A DNA stretch of 64,000 nucleotides from contig NZ_CAMPPE010000001.1 in NCBI RefSeq assembly GCF_946893725.1, forward strand, positions 372,001 through 436,000. Direction: 5' to 3'. The DNA comes from Anaerococcus sp. Marseille-Q5996. GTDB taxonomy: Bacteria; Bacillota; Clostridia; Tissierellales; Peptoniphilaceae. Numbering within the stretch: position 1 is the stretch's first letter; each line of letters opens with the position of its first letter. Below the pieces are notes generated by a model that was given only the letters and a program-made list of their open reading frames with translations, had not been told where the DNA came from and searched no databases. Positions 52,491 through 61,957 of the stretch are shown here, piece by piece. Both the position numbers and the translations under genes were made by a program.

Positions 52491-53525
52491 ATGAAAAAGA
52501 AAATTTTTTTGATGGGCTTTATTTTACTAGTCCTAACATCATGTTCCAGCAAAGATAAAAATCAAGTTGTTGTTTTTAACGCTGGTGAATACCTGGATAT
52601 GGATCTGATACCAGAATTTGAAAAAGAAACTGGCATTGATGTAGTATATGAAACTTTTACATCTGATGAGGAAATGTTTATAAAACTTTCCCAATCATCA
52701 AATAATTATGATGTGATAGTTCCAAGTGATTATATGGTGGAAAGACTACTTAAAAATGATATGCTTGAAAAAATTGATTTTTCAAATGTTCCTAATTTTA
52801 AATACATAGAAGATCAGTACAAGGGATTGCCATTTGATTCTAAAAATGAATACACAGTTCCATATTTCACTTCACATTTTGGTATAGTTTATAATACAGA
52901 CATTATCAAAGAGCCAATTACAAAATGGGCAGATCTTTGGGATCCAAAATACAAGGGTGAGATTATAATGTATGATTTGCCAAGGCTATCAATGTCAGTT
53001 GCCTTGCAAAAATTGGGATATTCTATAAATACTCAAGACATGGACCAACTAACTCAAGCAAAAAATGAATTAATTAAACAAAAACCCTTGGTTTATGCTT
53101 ATCTTACAGACGAAGCTCGTGATTTGGTTATCCAAGGTGATGCAGCAATAACTGTTATGTATTCTGGTGATGCACTTTTGATGAGAAACCAAAACCCAAA
53201 TCTAAAATTTGTTATTCCAGAAGAGGGAATGAATCTTCAAGTAGATTCATTGGCTATCCCAAAGGGGGCTAAAAATAAAAAGAATGCTGAAATATTTATA
53301 AATTATTTTACAAATCCAGAAATTGCTGCAGCAAATGCAGAATGGATGGAGGGTTTTACCTGCGTTGTTGAAGGTGTTCGTGAACAATTACCTGATTATA
53401 TTAGATATGCAGAGGAAGCCTATCCGGATTTTTCAAAGCTACCAGAACCTGAAATGTTTAAGGATTTGGAAGACTATATGCAGGTTTACAATGATTCTTG
53501 GGTGGAAGTCCTAGCGGCTTATTAG
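52491..53525 (+). CDS. potD: Polyamine-type ABC transporter substrate-binding lipoprotein
   Basis: The 344-residue product has a lipobox (LTSC) and a PotD-type binding fold (FNAGEYLDMDLIPEFEKETG, then YDVIVPSDYMVERL and WADLWDPKYKGEI). It captures spermidine/putrescine or a related cation. The start at 52491 has AAAGGAGG upstream. The pot operon follows with short gaps and overlaps. Confidence 0.88.
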   Translation: MKKKIFLMGFILLVLTSCSSKDKNQVVVFNAGEYLDMDLIPEFEKETGIDVVYETFTSDEEMFIKLSQSSNNYDVIVPSDYMVERLLKNDMLEKIDFSNVPNFKYIEDQYKGLPFDSKNEYTVPYFTSHFGIVYNTDIIKEPITKWADLWDPKYKGEIIMYDLPRLSMSVALQKLGYSINTQDMDQLTQAKNELIKQKPLVYAYLTDEARDLVIQGDAAITVMYSGDALLMRNQNPNLKFVIPEEGMNLQVDSLAIPKGAKNKKNAEIFINYFTNPEIAAANAEWMEGFTCVVEGVREQLPDYIRYAEEAYPDFSKLPEPEMFKDLEDYMQVYNDSWVEVLAAY

Positions 53526-53534
53526 GAGGAGATA

Positions 53535-54602
53535 ATGAGCGAAGTTTTACAATTAAGAAACATAGATAAATTTTACGATGAAAAACAAATACTAAAATCT
53601 ATTAATTTAGATGTAGAAAGAGGCGAGTTTTTAACCCTAATTGGTCCATCTGGTTGCGGAAAAACAACTACATTAAGAATCATAGGCGGATTTGAAAAAC
53701 CTGATAGTGGAGAAGTGATTTTTGAGGGCAAGGATATATCAAACATTCCACCGAATGAAAGAAATATCAATACAGTTTTTCAAAATTATGCACTTTTTCC
53801 TCATTTAAATGTTTTTGATAATGTAGCCTTTGGTTTAAGAATCAAAAAGACCAAGGAAAGTGAAATCAAGAAAAAAGTAGAAAAAGCCTTAGACTTAGTT
53901 GATCTTGCAAAATATGGCAATAGAGATATTTCAAGATTATCTGGTGGGCAAAAACAAAGGGTTGCTATTGCAAGAGCCTTAGTTAATGAGCCAGAAATAA
54001 TTTTATTTGATGAGCCTCTTGGTGCCCTTGACTTAAAGCTAAGAAAAAGAATGCAAATAGAACTTAAAAATATACAAAAAGAAGTGGGTATCACATTTAT
54101 CTATGTAACCCACGACCAAGAAGAAGCCCTTTCCATGTCAGATAAAATAGCAGTTATGAATAAGGGAATCATAGAGCAATTTGGAACTCCTCAGTATATT
54201 TACGAAGAACCAGTAAATGCCTTTGTTGCAAACTTCTTGGGTGATTCAAATATTTTCCATGGCAAAATGGTCGACCGTTCCAAGGTAAATTTCCTAGGCC
54301 ATGATTATCCGTGCGTGGATAAGGTAAAACCAGGAAAAAATGTTAGTGTTATGCTTCGCCCAGAGTATTTATATCTGGCTGAAGATGCTAGTTTAAAAGG
54401 AAGCGTTCAAAATTCAATGTTTAAGGGGACTTACTATGATATAAGAGTTTGTGGTAAAGATTTTGCCATAAATGTTCACAATCCCGAAGATGTTGCAATT
54501 GGAACAAATGTAAGCGTTGCCATAGATCCAGATGCCATCCACGTAATGGAAGAAAGATCAGATTCACAAACAAATATTGAGCCTGGGGGGATAAGAGTAT
54601 GA
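53535..54602 (+). CDS. potA: Polyamine-type ABC transporter ATP-binding protein
   Basis: The 355-residue product has Walker A GPSGCGKTT, signature LSGGQKQR, Walker B IILFDEPLGALD and a C-terminal TOBE domain (about 280-340, VMLRPEYLYL). It energises PotBC. AGGAGG precedes the ATG. Overlaps potB by four bases. Confidence 0.93.
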   Translation: MSEVLQLRNIDKFYDEKQILKSINLDVERGEFLTLIGPSGCGKTTTLRIIGGFEKPDSGEVIFEGKDISNIPPNERNINTVFQNYALFPHLNVFDNVAFGLRIKKTKESEIKKKVEKALDLVDLAKYGNRDISRLSGGQKQRVAIARALVNEPEIILFDEPLGALDLKLRKRMQIELKNIQKEVGITFIYVTHDQEEALSMSDKIAVMNKGIIEQFGTPQYIYEEPVNAFVANFLGDSNIFHGKMVDRSKVNFLGHDYPCVDKVKPGKNVSVMLRPEYLYLAEDASLKGSVQNSMFKGTYYDIRVCGKDFAINVHNPEDVAIGTNVSVAIDPDAIHVMEERSDSQTNIEPGGIRV

Positions 54603-55423
54603 AAAAATATTTAAATATTTACCTGGTATGGGCTGGAGTTTTCATAATTTTGCCCCTAGTACTGATACTTTTATATTCATTTAACGGGTCAGGATCTATT
54701 GCCTTTGATAATTTTAGCTTTAGTTTAAAAAATTATTCCAGATTTTTTGAACCTATTTATTTAAAAATGCTTGGGATTACCCTTCTTATTTCATTTTTAG
54801 CAACTCTAGGTTGCTTAATAATTGGATACCCTGTGGCTTATATTATTTCAAGAATGGATGAGGCAGTAGCATCTTCATTAATTTTTGTTTTTATAATGCC
54901 AATGTGGATTAATCTTTTGCTTAGAACCTACGGTTGGATTACTCTTTTAGGTAGAAATGGGGTTTTAAATAGGTTTTTGGGCTCAATGGGGGCTGAGACA
55001 TTGGGAATAATGTACACACCAACTGCCGTAATACTAGGTATGATTTATGAATTTTTGCCATTTATGGTTATACAAATTTATAATGCCCTTAAAAAAGTTG
55101 ACAAAAATCTGATAGATGCTGCCCTAGATTTGGGAGCAGATATGAAAACAGTTTTTAAAAAAGTAATATTTCCTCTATCATTGCCGGGAGTTTATACTGG
55201 TATAATTATGGTTTTTATTCCTGCCATATCTACCTTTGTAGTTTCAAACCTGCTTGGTGGACAAAAAGTATATATGATAGGAAACTTGATTGACCAACAA
55301 TTTACCTTTACAGGAGATTGGGGATTTGGTTCAGCAACAGCAATTATTCTTATGCTAATTTTATTCCTAGCCTTATTTATCCAAAGAAGATTTGGCCGTG
55401 ATTTGGAAGGGGATATTGTATGA
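54599..55423 (+). CDS. potB: Polyamine-type ABC transporter permease B
   Basis: The 274-residue product has six membrane segments and the EAA-type loop (DAALDLGADMKTVFKKVIFP). It pairs with PotC to form the channel. Overlaps both neighbours by four bases (ATGA), so the operon is translationally coupled. Confidence 0.92.
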   Translation: MKKYLNIYLVWAGVFIILPLVLILLYSFNGSGSIAFDNFSFSLKNYSRFFEPIYLKMLGITLLISFLATLGCLIIGYPVAYIISRMDEAVASSLIFVFIMPMWINLLLRTYGWITLLGRNGVLNRFLGSMGAETLGIMYTPTAVILGMIYEFLPFMVIQIYNALKKVDKNLIDAALDLGADMKTVFKKVIFPLSLPGVYTGIIMVFIPAISTFVVSNLLGGQKVYMIGNLIDQQFTFTGDWGFGSATAIILMLILFLALFIQRRFGRDLEGDIV

Positions 55424-56214
55424 GAAAATTTTTAGAACGCCTTTATACAATCATAGTTTTTTTGTTTTTGTATGCTCCAATTGTGGTGATGATAGTTTTT
55501 TCATTTAATGATAGTAAACTTCGTGGCCGTTGGGTAGGTTTTACAACTGACTGGTATACAGAACTTTTTTCAAATCCTGAGATAATTTCTGCAGTAAAAA
55601 CAACTTTGATAGTGGCCGTTGTAGCGACTATTGTTGCGACAATTATCGGTACACTTTCAGCAATCGGTATTTCAGAACTACGTGGCAGAAAGAAAAATGC
55701 AATTTTAAATATAAATTATCTGCCAGTCTTAAATCCAGATATAATTACAGCTATATCTTTGATGGGTCTTTATGGATTTTTGAAGTTAAATTTGGGCTAT
55801 TTAACTATGATTTTATCCCATGTTATGTTCTGCATTCCCTATGTAGTTTTGACAGTACTTCCTGCAGTAGAAGCCATGGATAAGAATATTATAGAAGCTG
55901 CCCTAGACCTTGGTGCAACACCTTCATATGCTGTTAGGAAAGTATTAATACCAAATATCAAAAATGGGATTTTTGCGGGGGCCTTGATTTCTTTTACCCT
56001 TTCCTTAGATGATTTTGCAATTTCATACTTTACATCGGGAAATGGGGTTTCAAACCTATCAATGACTATTTATTCCATGGCCCGCAGGGGGATAAATCCA
56101 TCTATAAATGCACTTTCTGCAATAATATTTGTAGTGGTATTTATTTTCTTACTAATCCAAAACAGAAAAGTAATATTTGGCAAGGAGAAAAATCCAACAA
56201 CTTTTATGCATTAA
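55420..56214 (+). CDS. potC: Polyamine-type ABC transporter permease C
   Basis: The 264-residue product has six membrane segments and the EAA loop (EAALDLGATPSYAVRKVLIP), the second channel subunit. Last gene of the operon. No terminator is seen after it before the rplM promoter. Confidence 0.92.
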   Translation: MRKFLERLYTIIVFLFLYAPIVVMIVFSFNDSKLRGRWVGFTTDWYTELFSNPEIISAVKTTLIVAVVATIVATIIGTLSAIGISELRGRKKNAILNINYLPVLNPDIITAISLMGLYGFLKLNLGYLTMILSHVMFCIPYVVLTVLPAVEAMDKNIIEAALDLGATPSYAVRKVLIPNIKNGIFAGALISFTLSLDDFAISYFTSGNGVSNLSMTIYSMARRGINPSINALSAIIFVVVFIFLLIQNRKVIFGKEKNPTTFMH

Positions 56215-56217
56215 ACC

Positions 56218-56246
56218 TTGACAAGGTCAAGAATTTATAGTAATAT
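56218..56246 (+). promoter_or_regulatory. rplM-rpsI promoter
   Basis: TTGACA (56218-56223), 17-base spacer, TAATAT (56241-56246). Confidence 0.78.
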
Positions 56247-56252
56247 ATAGCA

Positions 56253-56400
56253 GTCGACTATGAAGTTTCTTTTATGAAACTTTTCGATCAAATCGCGCTT
56301 CCTGTAAGCGATTTTAAAAATAAATGTCAGGACGAGTACAGCCGCCACCTATCAGCTGCGGTGTCTAAATATGATAGGCGAAAATTTTTATAGGAGGAAT
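56253..56400 (+). promoter_or_regulatory. Ribosomal protein L13 leader
   Basis: A roughly 150-base leader with hairpins (aagtttc...gaaactt; aatcgc...gcgatt; ccgc...gcgg; cctatca...tgatagg) upstream of rplM. Its position and folding fit the L13 leader class of Firmicutes, which mediates autoregulation by the ribosomal protein; an alignment was not possible here. Confidence 0.6.
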
Positions 56401-56404
56401 ATTG

Positions 56405-56845
56405 ATGAAATATCAAAAAACTTACACTCCAAGTGCAAGCGACATCGAAAGAAAATGGTATGTTGTTGATGCAGAAGGAGCTGTATTAGGACGTCTTGCT
56501 ACACAAGTAGCAGCAATTTTAAGAGGAAAACACAAAGCTACATTTACTCCAAATATGGATATGGGAGATTATGTAATTGTTGTTAACGCTGATAAAGTTA
56601 GACTTACAGGTAACAAAGAAAACCAAAAAGAATACAAAAGATATTCAGGTTATACAGGTGGTTTAAAAATCACATCTTACAAAGATATGATGAACAAACA
56701 CCCAGAAAGAATCGTTGAACATGCAGTTATCGGTATGCTTCCACACAACAAACTAGGTCGCCAAATGGCTAAAAAACTTAGAGTTGTAGCAGGCCCTGAC
56801 CACAATCACGAAGCTCAAATGCCTGAAAAATTGGAATTACAGTAA
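56405..56845 (+). CDS. rplM: Ribosomal protein L13
   Basis: A 146-residue product with the L13 motifs [27 protein letters not shown] and [12 protein letters not shown]. Part of the large ribosomal subunit. The ATG at 56405 is preceded by TAGGAGG; a TTG three bases upstream is less likely. Confidence 0.97.
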   Translation: MKYQKTYTPSASDIERKWYVVDAEGAVLGRLATQVAAILRGKHKATFTPNMDMGDYVIVVNADKVRLTGNKENQKEYKRYSGYTGGLKITSYKDMMNKHPERIVEHAVIGMLPHNKLGRQMAKKLRVVAGPDHNHEAQMPEKLELQ

Positions 56846-56855
56846 GGAGACTTAA

Positions 56856-57248
56856 ATGGCAGATACAATTATTCAATCAACAGGACGTAGAAAATCCGCA
56901 GTTGCCAGAGTTACAATGAGACCAGGTAGCGGAAATATTGTAGTAAATGGTAGAAATATCGAAGAATATTTTGATTTTGAAACTTTAAGAATCGTTGCAA
57001 AATCACCACTTGCACTAACAGAAAATGAAAATAGCTTTGACATCAAAGTAAACGTAAACGGTGGTGGATACAACGGACAAGCAGGAGCTATCAGACACGC
57101 TATTGCTAGAGCCCTTCTTGAAGTAAACCCTGATTACAGACAAGCTCTAAAAAGAGCAGGATTTCTTACACGTGACCCACGTAAAAAAGAAAGATACAAA
57201 CCAGGTCAAAAGAAAGCAAGAAAATCTTCACAATTCTCAAAGAGATAA
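56856..57248 (+). CDS. rpsI: Ribosomal protein S9
   Basis: A 130-residue product with the S9 motif [12 protein letters not shown] at the N-terminus and the basic C-terminal [12 protein letters not shown] that reaches the tRNA in the P site. Co-transcribed with rplM, 10 bases apart, as in most bacteria. Confidence 0.97.
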   Translation: MADTIIQSTGRRKSAVARVTMRPGSGNIVVNGRNIEEYFDFETLRIVAKSPLALTENENSFDIKVNVNGGGYNGQAGAIRHAIARALLEVNPDYRQALKRAGFLTRDPRKKERYKPGQKKARKSSQFSKR

Positions 57249-57263
57249 TATTACAGAAATTAC

Positions 57264-57291
57264 AAGCACATATATTATATGTGCTTTTTTT
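57264..57291 (+). terminator. Terminator after rpsI
   Basis: Stem agcacata with tatgtgct and a T-run. Confidence 0.9.
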
Positions 57292-57321
57292 ATTTGAAAT
57301 TTTAAAGGTATAATCATTTTT

Positions 57322-57972
57322 ATGAATAATATAAACTACAATCTAGAAATGGAAAAAATAATAGATAAAAATCGAAAAGAAGGATTAAAACCAAAACTTT
57401 TAATGCAAGTATGCTGTGCTCCGTGCTCGACAACAGTTATGCATAGAATAAAAGATGATTTTGATATAGATATGTATTTTTACAATCCTATGATATATCC
57501 AAGGACAGAATTAGAAAAAAGAAGTGATTATGTTGGTGTCTTGGCCAAAAGAATCGGCATAGATGGCAAAGTAATTGTCCCAGAAAATGATGTAAGAGAC
57601 TTTTATGATGTAGCAAAAAAAAGAAAAGACTCAGCTGAAGGTAGCGAGGCTTGCTATGATTGCTACAAGCTAAGGCTTAGAGAAACTGCGAAATATGCAA
57701 AAGAGCACGGCTATGATTATTTTTGTACAACACTTTCAATTTCTCCATACAAAAAATCTAAATGGATAAATGAAATTGGCAGGGAATTAGAAGAAGAATA
57801 TGGAGTAAAATACTTATACTCCGACTTTAAAAAACGAAATGGCTACCAAATGTCCATTGAATTATCAAAAAAATATCAATTATATAGGCAGTCATACTGC
57901 GGTTGCGTATTTTCTTATAATGAAATGAAAGAACACAATGAAAAAATGAAAAATGATGACACAGGATTATAA
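57322..57972 (+). CDS. queH: Epoxyqueuosine reductase QueH
   Basis: The 216-residue product has the DUF208/QueH cysteine pairs (QVCCAPCST near the N-terminus; EACYDCYKLRL; YCGCVFS) that hold the iron-sulfur and metal centres. QueH performs the last step of queuosine synthesis in tRNA. It replaces QueG in many anaerobes. Confidence 0.92.
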   Translation: MNNINYNLEMEKIIDKNRKEGLKPKLLMQVCCAPCSTTVMHRIKDDFDIDMYFYNPMIYPRTELEKRSDYVGVLAKRIGIDGKVIVPENDVRDFYDVAKKRKDSAEGSEACYDCYKLRLRETAKYAKEHGYDYFCTTLSISPYKKSKWINEIGRELEEEYGVKYLYSDFKKRNGYQMSIELSKKYQLYRQSYCGCVFSYNEMKEHNEKMKNDDTGL

Positions 57973-57987
57973 TCCTGTGTTTTTTTG
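57958..57987 (+). terminator. Terminator overlapping the end of queH
   Basis: Stem acacaggatt with aatcctgtgt then TTTTTT; the 5' arm includes the last codons of queH. Confidence 0.9.
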
Positions 57988-58032
57988 TAAGAATTGGGTA
58001 ATTGTATAATAGAAAAAATATGAGGCTTGTTT

Positions 58033-58332
58033 ATGAATAATGTATCTTTAATCAAAAAAATAGAATATGAAGATGATTTATCAAAAACATATCCGGTGAC
58101 CTTTGCTTTGGATCATGATTTTGATAGGTCAAAGGCAAAAAAATTTTTTAATGAAATTAAAGAACAATCATTACTTGCCCACGATAAAATAAATGTGGGC
58201 AATAATTCATTTACAGTCGAGATTTCACTAAAGAACATAGGCCAGATTACTAAAATCTTATTAAAAAATAATTTAGATTTTTATGGGGTATATGTTTTAT
58301 ATGACAATTTTTTAGAAATGAAAGAGGTATAA
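58033..58332 (+). CDS. Small hypothetical protein
   Basis: A 99-residue product without signal peptide or membrane segment, with mixed alpha/beta composition. No family is recognised. A weak TGAGG lies before the ATG. It ends three bases before the ferritin start, so it is co-transcribed with ferritin and may have a linked role. Confidence 0.65.
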   Translation: MNNVSLIKKIEYEDDLSKTYPVTFALDHDFDRSKAKKFFNEIKEQSLLAHDKINVGNNSFTVEISLKNIGQITKILLKNNLDFYGVYVLYDNFLEMKEV

Positions 58333-58335
58333 GAA

Positions 58336-58851
58336 ATGAGCAATGTATTAGATTTACTAAATGAACAAATGAACTTTGAATATGAATCAGCTTATATTTA
58401 TAAAGCAATGAGTGCATATACTGATGACCTAGACCTAGATGGTTTTACAAAATGGTTAGATATTCAAGTAGAAGAAGAAATCATGCATGGTGAAGGTATG
58501 AGAAAGTTCCTTCAATCTGTAGGTTACAAACCACACTATAAAGCAATTGCAGAACCAAAAGATGATTACTCCTCAGTACTTGAAGTATTAAAAACAGCCC
58601 TAGATCATGAAAAAGAAGTAACTAGAAGAATTATAGAAATTTCAAATGCAGCTCGTGAAGAAGATGCAAGAGTATTTTCATTTATCCAATGGTATATCGA
58701 TGAGCAAGTAGAAGAAGAAGAAAACTTCACAAAAATGATTACAAGAATGGAAAGAGTTGGAGATGACTGGCACTCAATCTATATGCTTGACCAAGAATTA
58801 GGTCAAAGAGGACCAGCGGAATCACCAGATATTCCAAATGTAAATCTATGA
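58336..58851 (+). CDS. Ferritin
   Basis: The 171-residue product is a ferritin-like four-helix protein with the iron-binding residues of a bacterial ferritin (Glu in NFEYESAYIY; EEEIMHGEGM; EQVEEEENF). It stores iron as ferric mineral and protects against oxidative damage. It overlaps the next gene by four bases. Confidence 0.92.
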   Translation: MSNVLDLLNEQMNFEYESAYIYKAMSAYTDDLDLDGFTKWLDIQVEEEIMHGEGMRKFLQSVGYKPHYKAIAEPKDDYSSVLEVLKTALDHEKEVTRRIIEISNAAREEDARVFSFIQWYIDEQVEEEENFTKMITRMERVGDDWHSIYMLDQELGQRGPAESPDIPNVNL

Positions 58852-59555
58852 AAGTAAAGCTTGAAAACTCAATTGCTAGATTAGAAGTAAATACAAATGG
58901 TGCCTACATCGACAATTTTGAAGTAAAAGGCAATCCAATATTTTTTCCAAAAGTAATGGTAAAAATTGGGGAACAATTAAAAATTCGCGGTGGAATGCAT
59001 ATTTGTGCTCCTAATTTTGGCCTTGATAATACATTAAAATCCCTTCCCTCTCATGGATTTGGAAGGGATTTGTTGTGGGAAGTTTTGGAGCAGAGGGAAG
59101 ATTTTATAAAATTATCCCTAGATGGAGTCGATACTTATAAAGAGGTCAGATTTATTGTAAGCTATAAGCTAGATGGCCCAAATCTATTATTAAATTTAGA
59201 AATAGAAAATAATTCTAACGAAGAAAAACTAATTGCTCCAGGTTTTCACCCATATTTTTACGCTGATCATAGGCCGGTTACCATAAATGATAAAAATATA
59301 GATAAGGCTGATTTGCCAAAAAGTATTTATGAAAGGGGCCAAAATCAAAAATTTACTATAAATTCTAATGATGTTGAAATCTTAGGCTTAAAAAATATTA
59401 ATAGATACGTCTTTTGGTCTGATTTTAAGGGAGATTATATTTGTATTGAGCCAACCTATAATGGCAATGCCTTTGAGGATGAAAAAAAAGAAATATATCA
59501 GTTAAAATCTAAAGAAATTTTTGAAATGGCTTGTGAAATTAAAGTACACTTTTAA
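58848..59555 (+). CDS. Aldose 1-epimerase-like (galactose mutarotase fold) protein
   Basis: The 235-residue product has a galactose-mutarotase-like fold (GFHPYFYADHRPV with the conserved His; CIEPTYNGNAFED). Members interconvert sugar anomers. No sugar gene is adjacent, so the substrate is unknown. Confidence 0.8.
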   Translation: MKVKLENSIARLEVNTNGAYIDNFEVKGNPIFFPKVMVKIGEQLKIRGGMHICAPNFGLDNTLKSLPSHGFGRDLLWEVLEQREDFIKLSLDGVDTYKEVRFIVSYKLDGPNLLLNLEIENNSNEEKLIAPGFHPYFYADHRPVTINDKNIDKADLPKSIYERGQNQKFTINSNDVEILGLKNINRYVFWSDFKGDYICIEPTYNGNAFEDEKKEIYQLKSKEIFEMACEIKVHF

Positions 59556-59589
59556 TATATTTAAAAGCTAAGTTAAATATACAATAGAA

Positions 59590-59619
59590 TTGTTGATTTA
59601 TTTAAAATTGTGGTATAAT
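59590..59619 (+). promoter_or_regulatory. Putative promoter of the small membrane protein gene
   Basis: TTGTTG (59590-59595), 18-base spacer, TATAAT (59614-59619). Confidence 0.5.
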
Positions 59620-59670
59620 ATTATTAGGATATTGAAATAGGATTTTAACTTATTTCGAAAGGGGAAAGAT

Positions 59671-59949
59671 ATGTTAACTACAATTTTTACATTTGCACTA
59701 GGTGCTTTTATATTTTCACTAGTCTTTAAAATTATTTTTGCTGTTATTGGCCTAGTAATAAAGATAGTTGGAAAAGCCTTATTATTGCCATTTTTATTAA
59801 TTGGCGGCATACTTTTCCTACCACTAATTATTTTTGGACTAGGGATTGGACTTATAGTTCAGTTTTTACCAGTAATTTTAGCTGGTGGAGTTATCTATTT
59901 GGTCTACAAAAAGTTTTTTAATGATAAAGAGAAATATTGGTACAATTAA
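59671..59949 (+). CDS. Small hydrophobic membrane protein
   Basis: A 92-residue product with two or three membrane segments and little else. GAAAGGGGAAAG precedes the ATG and a terminator follows directly. No family is recognised. Confidence 0.7.
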   Translation: MLTTIFTFALGAFIFSLVFKIIFAVIGLVIKIVGKALLLPFLLIGGILFLPLIIFGLGIGLIVQFLPVILAGGVIYLVYKKFFNDKEKYWYN

Positions 59950-59980
59950 AAAGAACTGACTTTATTAGTCAGCTCTTTTT
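59949..59980. terminator. Terminator between the small membrane protein and HAD genes
   Basis: Stem agaactgact with agtcagctct and T-run on the + strand; A-run on the other side may serve the opposite gene. Confidence 0.85.
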
Positions 59981-60802
59981 TTATTTCTTATTAAAGGCGT
60001 ATTTTTCGATTGCTTCTGCAACTGCACCCTCTTCATTGTTTGATTTTGTTACAAAATCTGCCACTTCTTTTACCTGCAAGTGGGCATTTGCTACTGCTAC
60101 ACCAATACCTGCAGCCTCTATCATTGCTACATCATTATAATTATCACCAATTACTAAAGTATTTTCCATATCTATGCCATAATGGTCGCAAACTTTTCTT
60201 AAGGCTGTGGCCTTATTTACATTTTTTGCGTTTATTTCCATATACATATCAGAAGAATAAGCTATTTCACAACTATAATCTGTGATTGCTGCTACATCTA
60301 CCTCTAATGAATGGAGGAAGTCTATATCATTATTTTTTATTAAGGCCTTTAATATGATTTTATCTTTTAAAAAATCGATATTTGTACCTTGGATTTCCTC
60401 AATACAGGTATCATTTGTGTAGGCGTTTGATTTTTCAATTGGGTCTAGATTTATAGCATACTTGCAATCTAAGGTGTATACAAAAAATTCTAAATTATTT
60501 TTGTAAGCATATTCAAAGACGTTTTTGGCATATTCAAATTCTAGTGGCAATGAGTCAACTATTTGTCTATCTTCTGCCTTTAGAGTGATTGCACCATTAC
60601 AACAGATTATAAATCTATCTTCTTTTATGACTCCAGCTTGATCTGGAATTTCATTTAGTTCGTAAGGGCCTCTGCCTGTTGCAAGAATTACTTTCATGCC
60701 ATTGTCTTCTGCTTTGGCAATTGCTTTTGTATTGATTTCTGGGACATTTTTTAAATTGTCCACCAAAGTTTCATCAATATCAGATGTTATCAGTTTTATC
60801 AT
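59981..60802 (-). CDS. Cof-type HAD phosphatase
   Basis: The 273-residue product has the HAD motif DIDETLVDN, the Cof-type cap and motif IV GDNYNDVAMIE. Cof enzymes dephosphorylate sugar phosphates or vitamin intermediates; the substrate is unknown. The glutaredoxin-like gene lies upstream on the same strand. Confidence 0.92.
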   Translation of the reverse strand: MIKLITSDIDETLVDNLKNVPEINTKAIAKAEDNGMKVILATGRGPYELNEIPDQAGVIKEDRFIICCNGAITLKAEDRQIVDSLPLEFEYAKNVFEYAYKNNLEFFVYTLDCKYAINLDPIEKSNAYTNDTCIEEIQGTNIDFLKDKIILKALIKNNDIDFLHSLEVDVAAITDYSCEIAYSSDMYMEINAKNVNKATALRKVCDHYGIDMENTLVIGDNYNDVAMIEAAGIGVAVANAHLQVKEVADFVTKSNNEEGAVAEAIEKYAFNKK

Positions 60803-60850
60803 AAATGCTCCTTATACAAATTATTCCCATTTGAGCAAAATTTATGACAA

Positions 60851-61084
60851 TTATTTATTTTCTCTCAAAAATTCGATTATATCATCTGATTCGTATAGAT
60901 ATTCGCCATCGTGGTATAGGCATGGAATTTGTCTTTTTCCACCATTATCTATTAATTCACGCATTGCTTCGCGGTCTTGGTCTATATTTACAATTTCAAT
61001 TTCTATATCATTTTCTTTCATAAAATTTTCTACTTTTTGGCAATAAGGGCAAATTGTCCCTACAAATAATTTATAATCATTCAT
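60851..61084 (-). CDS. Glutaredoxin-like thioredoxin-fold protein
   Basis: A 77-residue product with the CPYC active site (TICPYCQKVENF) and the cis-Pro segment (RQIPCLYHDG), a short glutaredoxin. It reduces disulfides in the cytoplasm. GGAGAAAAAA precedes the ATG. Confidence 0.9.
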   Translation of the reverse strand: MNDYKLFVGTICPYCQKVENFMKENDIEIEIVNIDQDREAMRELIDNGGKRQIPCLYHDGEYLYESDDIIEFLRENK

Positions 61085-61168
61085 TATTTTTTCTCCTTAA
61101 ATTTATTTTCATATTATCTTCATTATGGTATATTATACTAATAGTAACAAAATTTTAAAGGTGGTAAG

Positions 61169-61957
61169 ATGAAATCTAAAGTAATGAGTGTCATTAGGTT
61201 TTTCCTAATTCTTATAATCCTTGCTTGTATTGCGATTTTAGGAAAAAGACTACTAGATTACAGAACTAATGCAAATAATAACAAAGAACTAGCAAATGTG
61301 GTTAAAGAAGTTGAGTCAGAAATGCAGCATGAAAGCGATGATAATCCTGATCAAAACTCAAATATTGATCCATGGGAGCAAAAACGCCAACACTATTTAA
61401 AAGTAATGGATGCTCTTGCTCAAAAATATAACAATGATGACATAATTGGCTTTATAGATATTCCGGATGTGGGTATTTCCTATCCAATAGTTCAAGGACC
61501 TGATAATGATTTTTACCTTCGCCGTGGAATAAATAAAGAATATGACATTGCTGGGTCTATATTCATTGACATGAATAATAAACCAGATTTTAACGATGAT
61601 AATACTGTAATTTATGGTCACCATTTGGAGATAAACTCAATGTTTACTCCACTTGACCAATATAGAAAACAAGAATTTGCAGAAAATCACACAACTATAT
61701 ATCTTGCAACAAAAACAGAATTACGTGAGTACCAAATATTCTCAGCATACGGAATTCCTGCAGACTATGCATACAGGACTCTTTATTTTACAAATAGAGA
61801 TGATGTTGTTCCTTACTTTAATCAATTAAGAAGCAATTCTGAGGTAGTTATGCCAGATGTAACATTTAAGCCAGATGATCAAATCATCACACTTTCTACC
61901 TGCCAATACGATTATGCTGACCAAAGACTAGCTATCCATGCAGTTAGGGTTAAATAA
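61169..61957 (+). CDS. Class B sortase 2 (stand-alone)
   Basis: The 262-residue product has an N-terminal membrane segment, His151 (VIYGHHLEINSMF), Cys245 (TLSTCQYDYA) and Arg253 (DQRLAIHAV), the class B signature. No substrate gene is adjacent, so it could be the general anchoring enzyme for signals not handled by the pilus sortases. It overlaps the next gene by one base. Confidence 0.92.
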   Translation: MKSKVMSVIRFFLILIILACIAILGKRLLDYRTNANNNKELANVVKEVESEMQHESDDNPDQNSNIDPWEQKRQHYLKVMDALAQKYNNDDIIGFIDIPDVGISYPIVQGPDNDFYLRRGINKEYDIAGSIFIDMNNKPDFNDDNTVIYGHHLEINSMFTPLDQYRKQEFAENHTTIYLATKTELREYQIFSAYGIPADYAYRTLYFTNRDDVVPYFNQLRSNSEVVMPDVTFKPDDQIITLSTCQYDYADQRLAIHAVRVK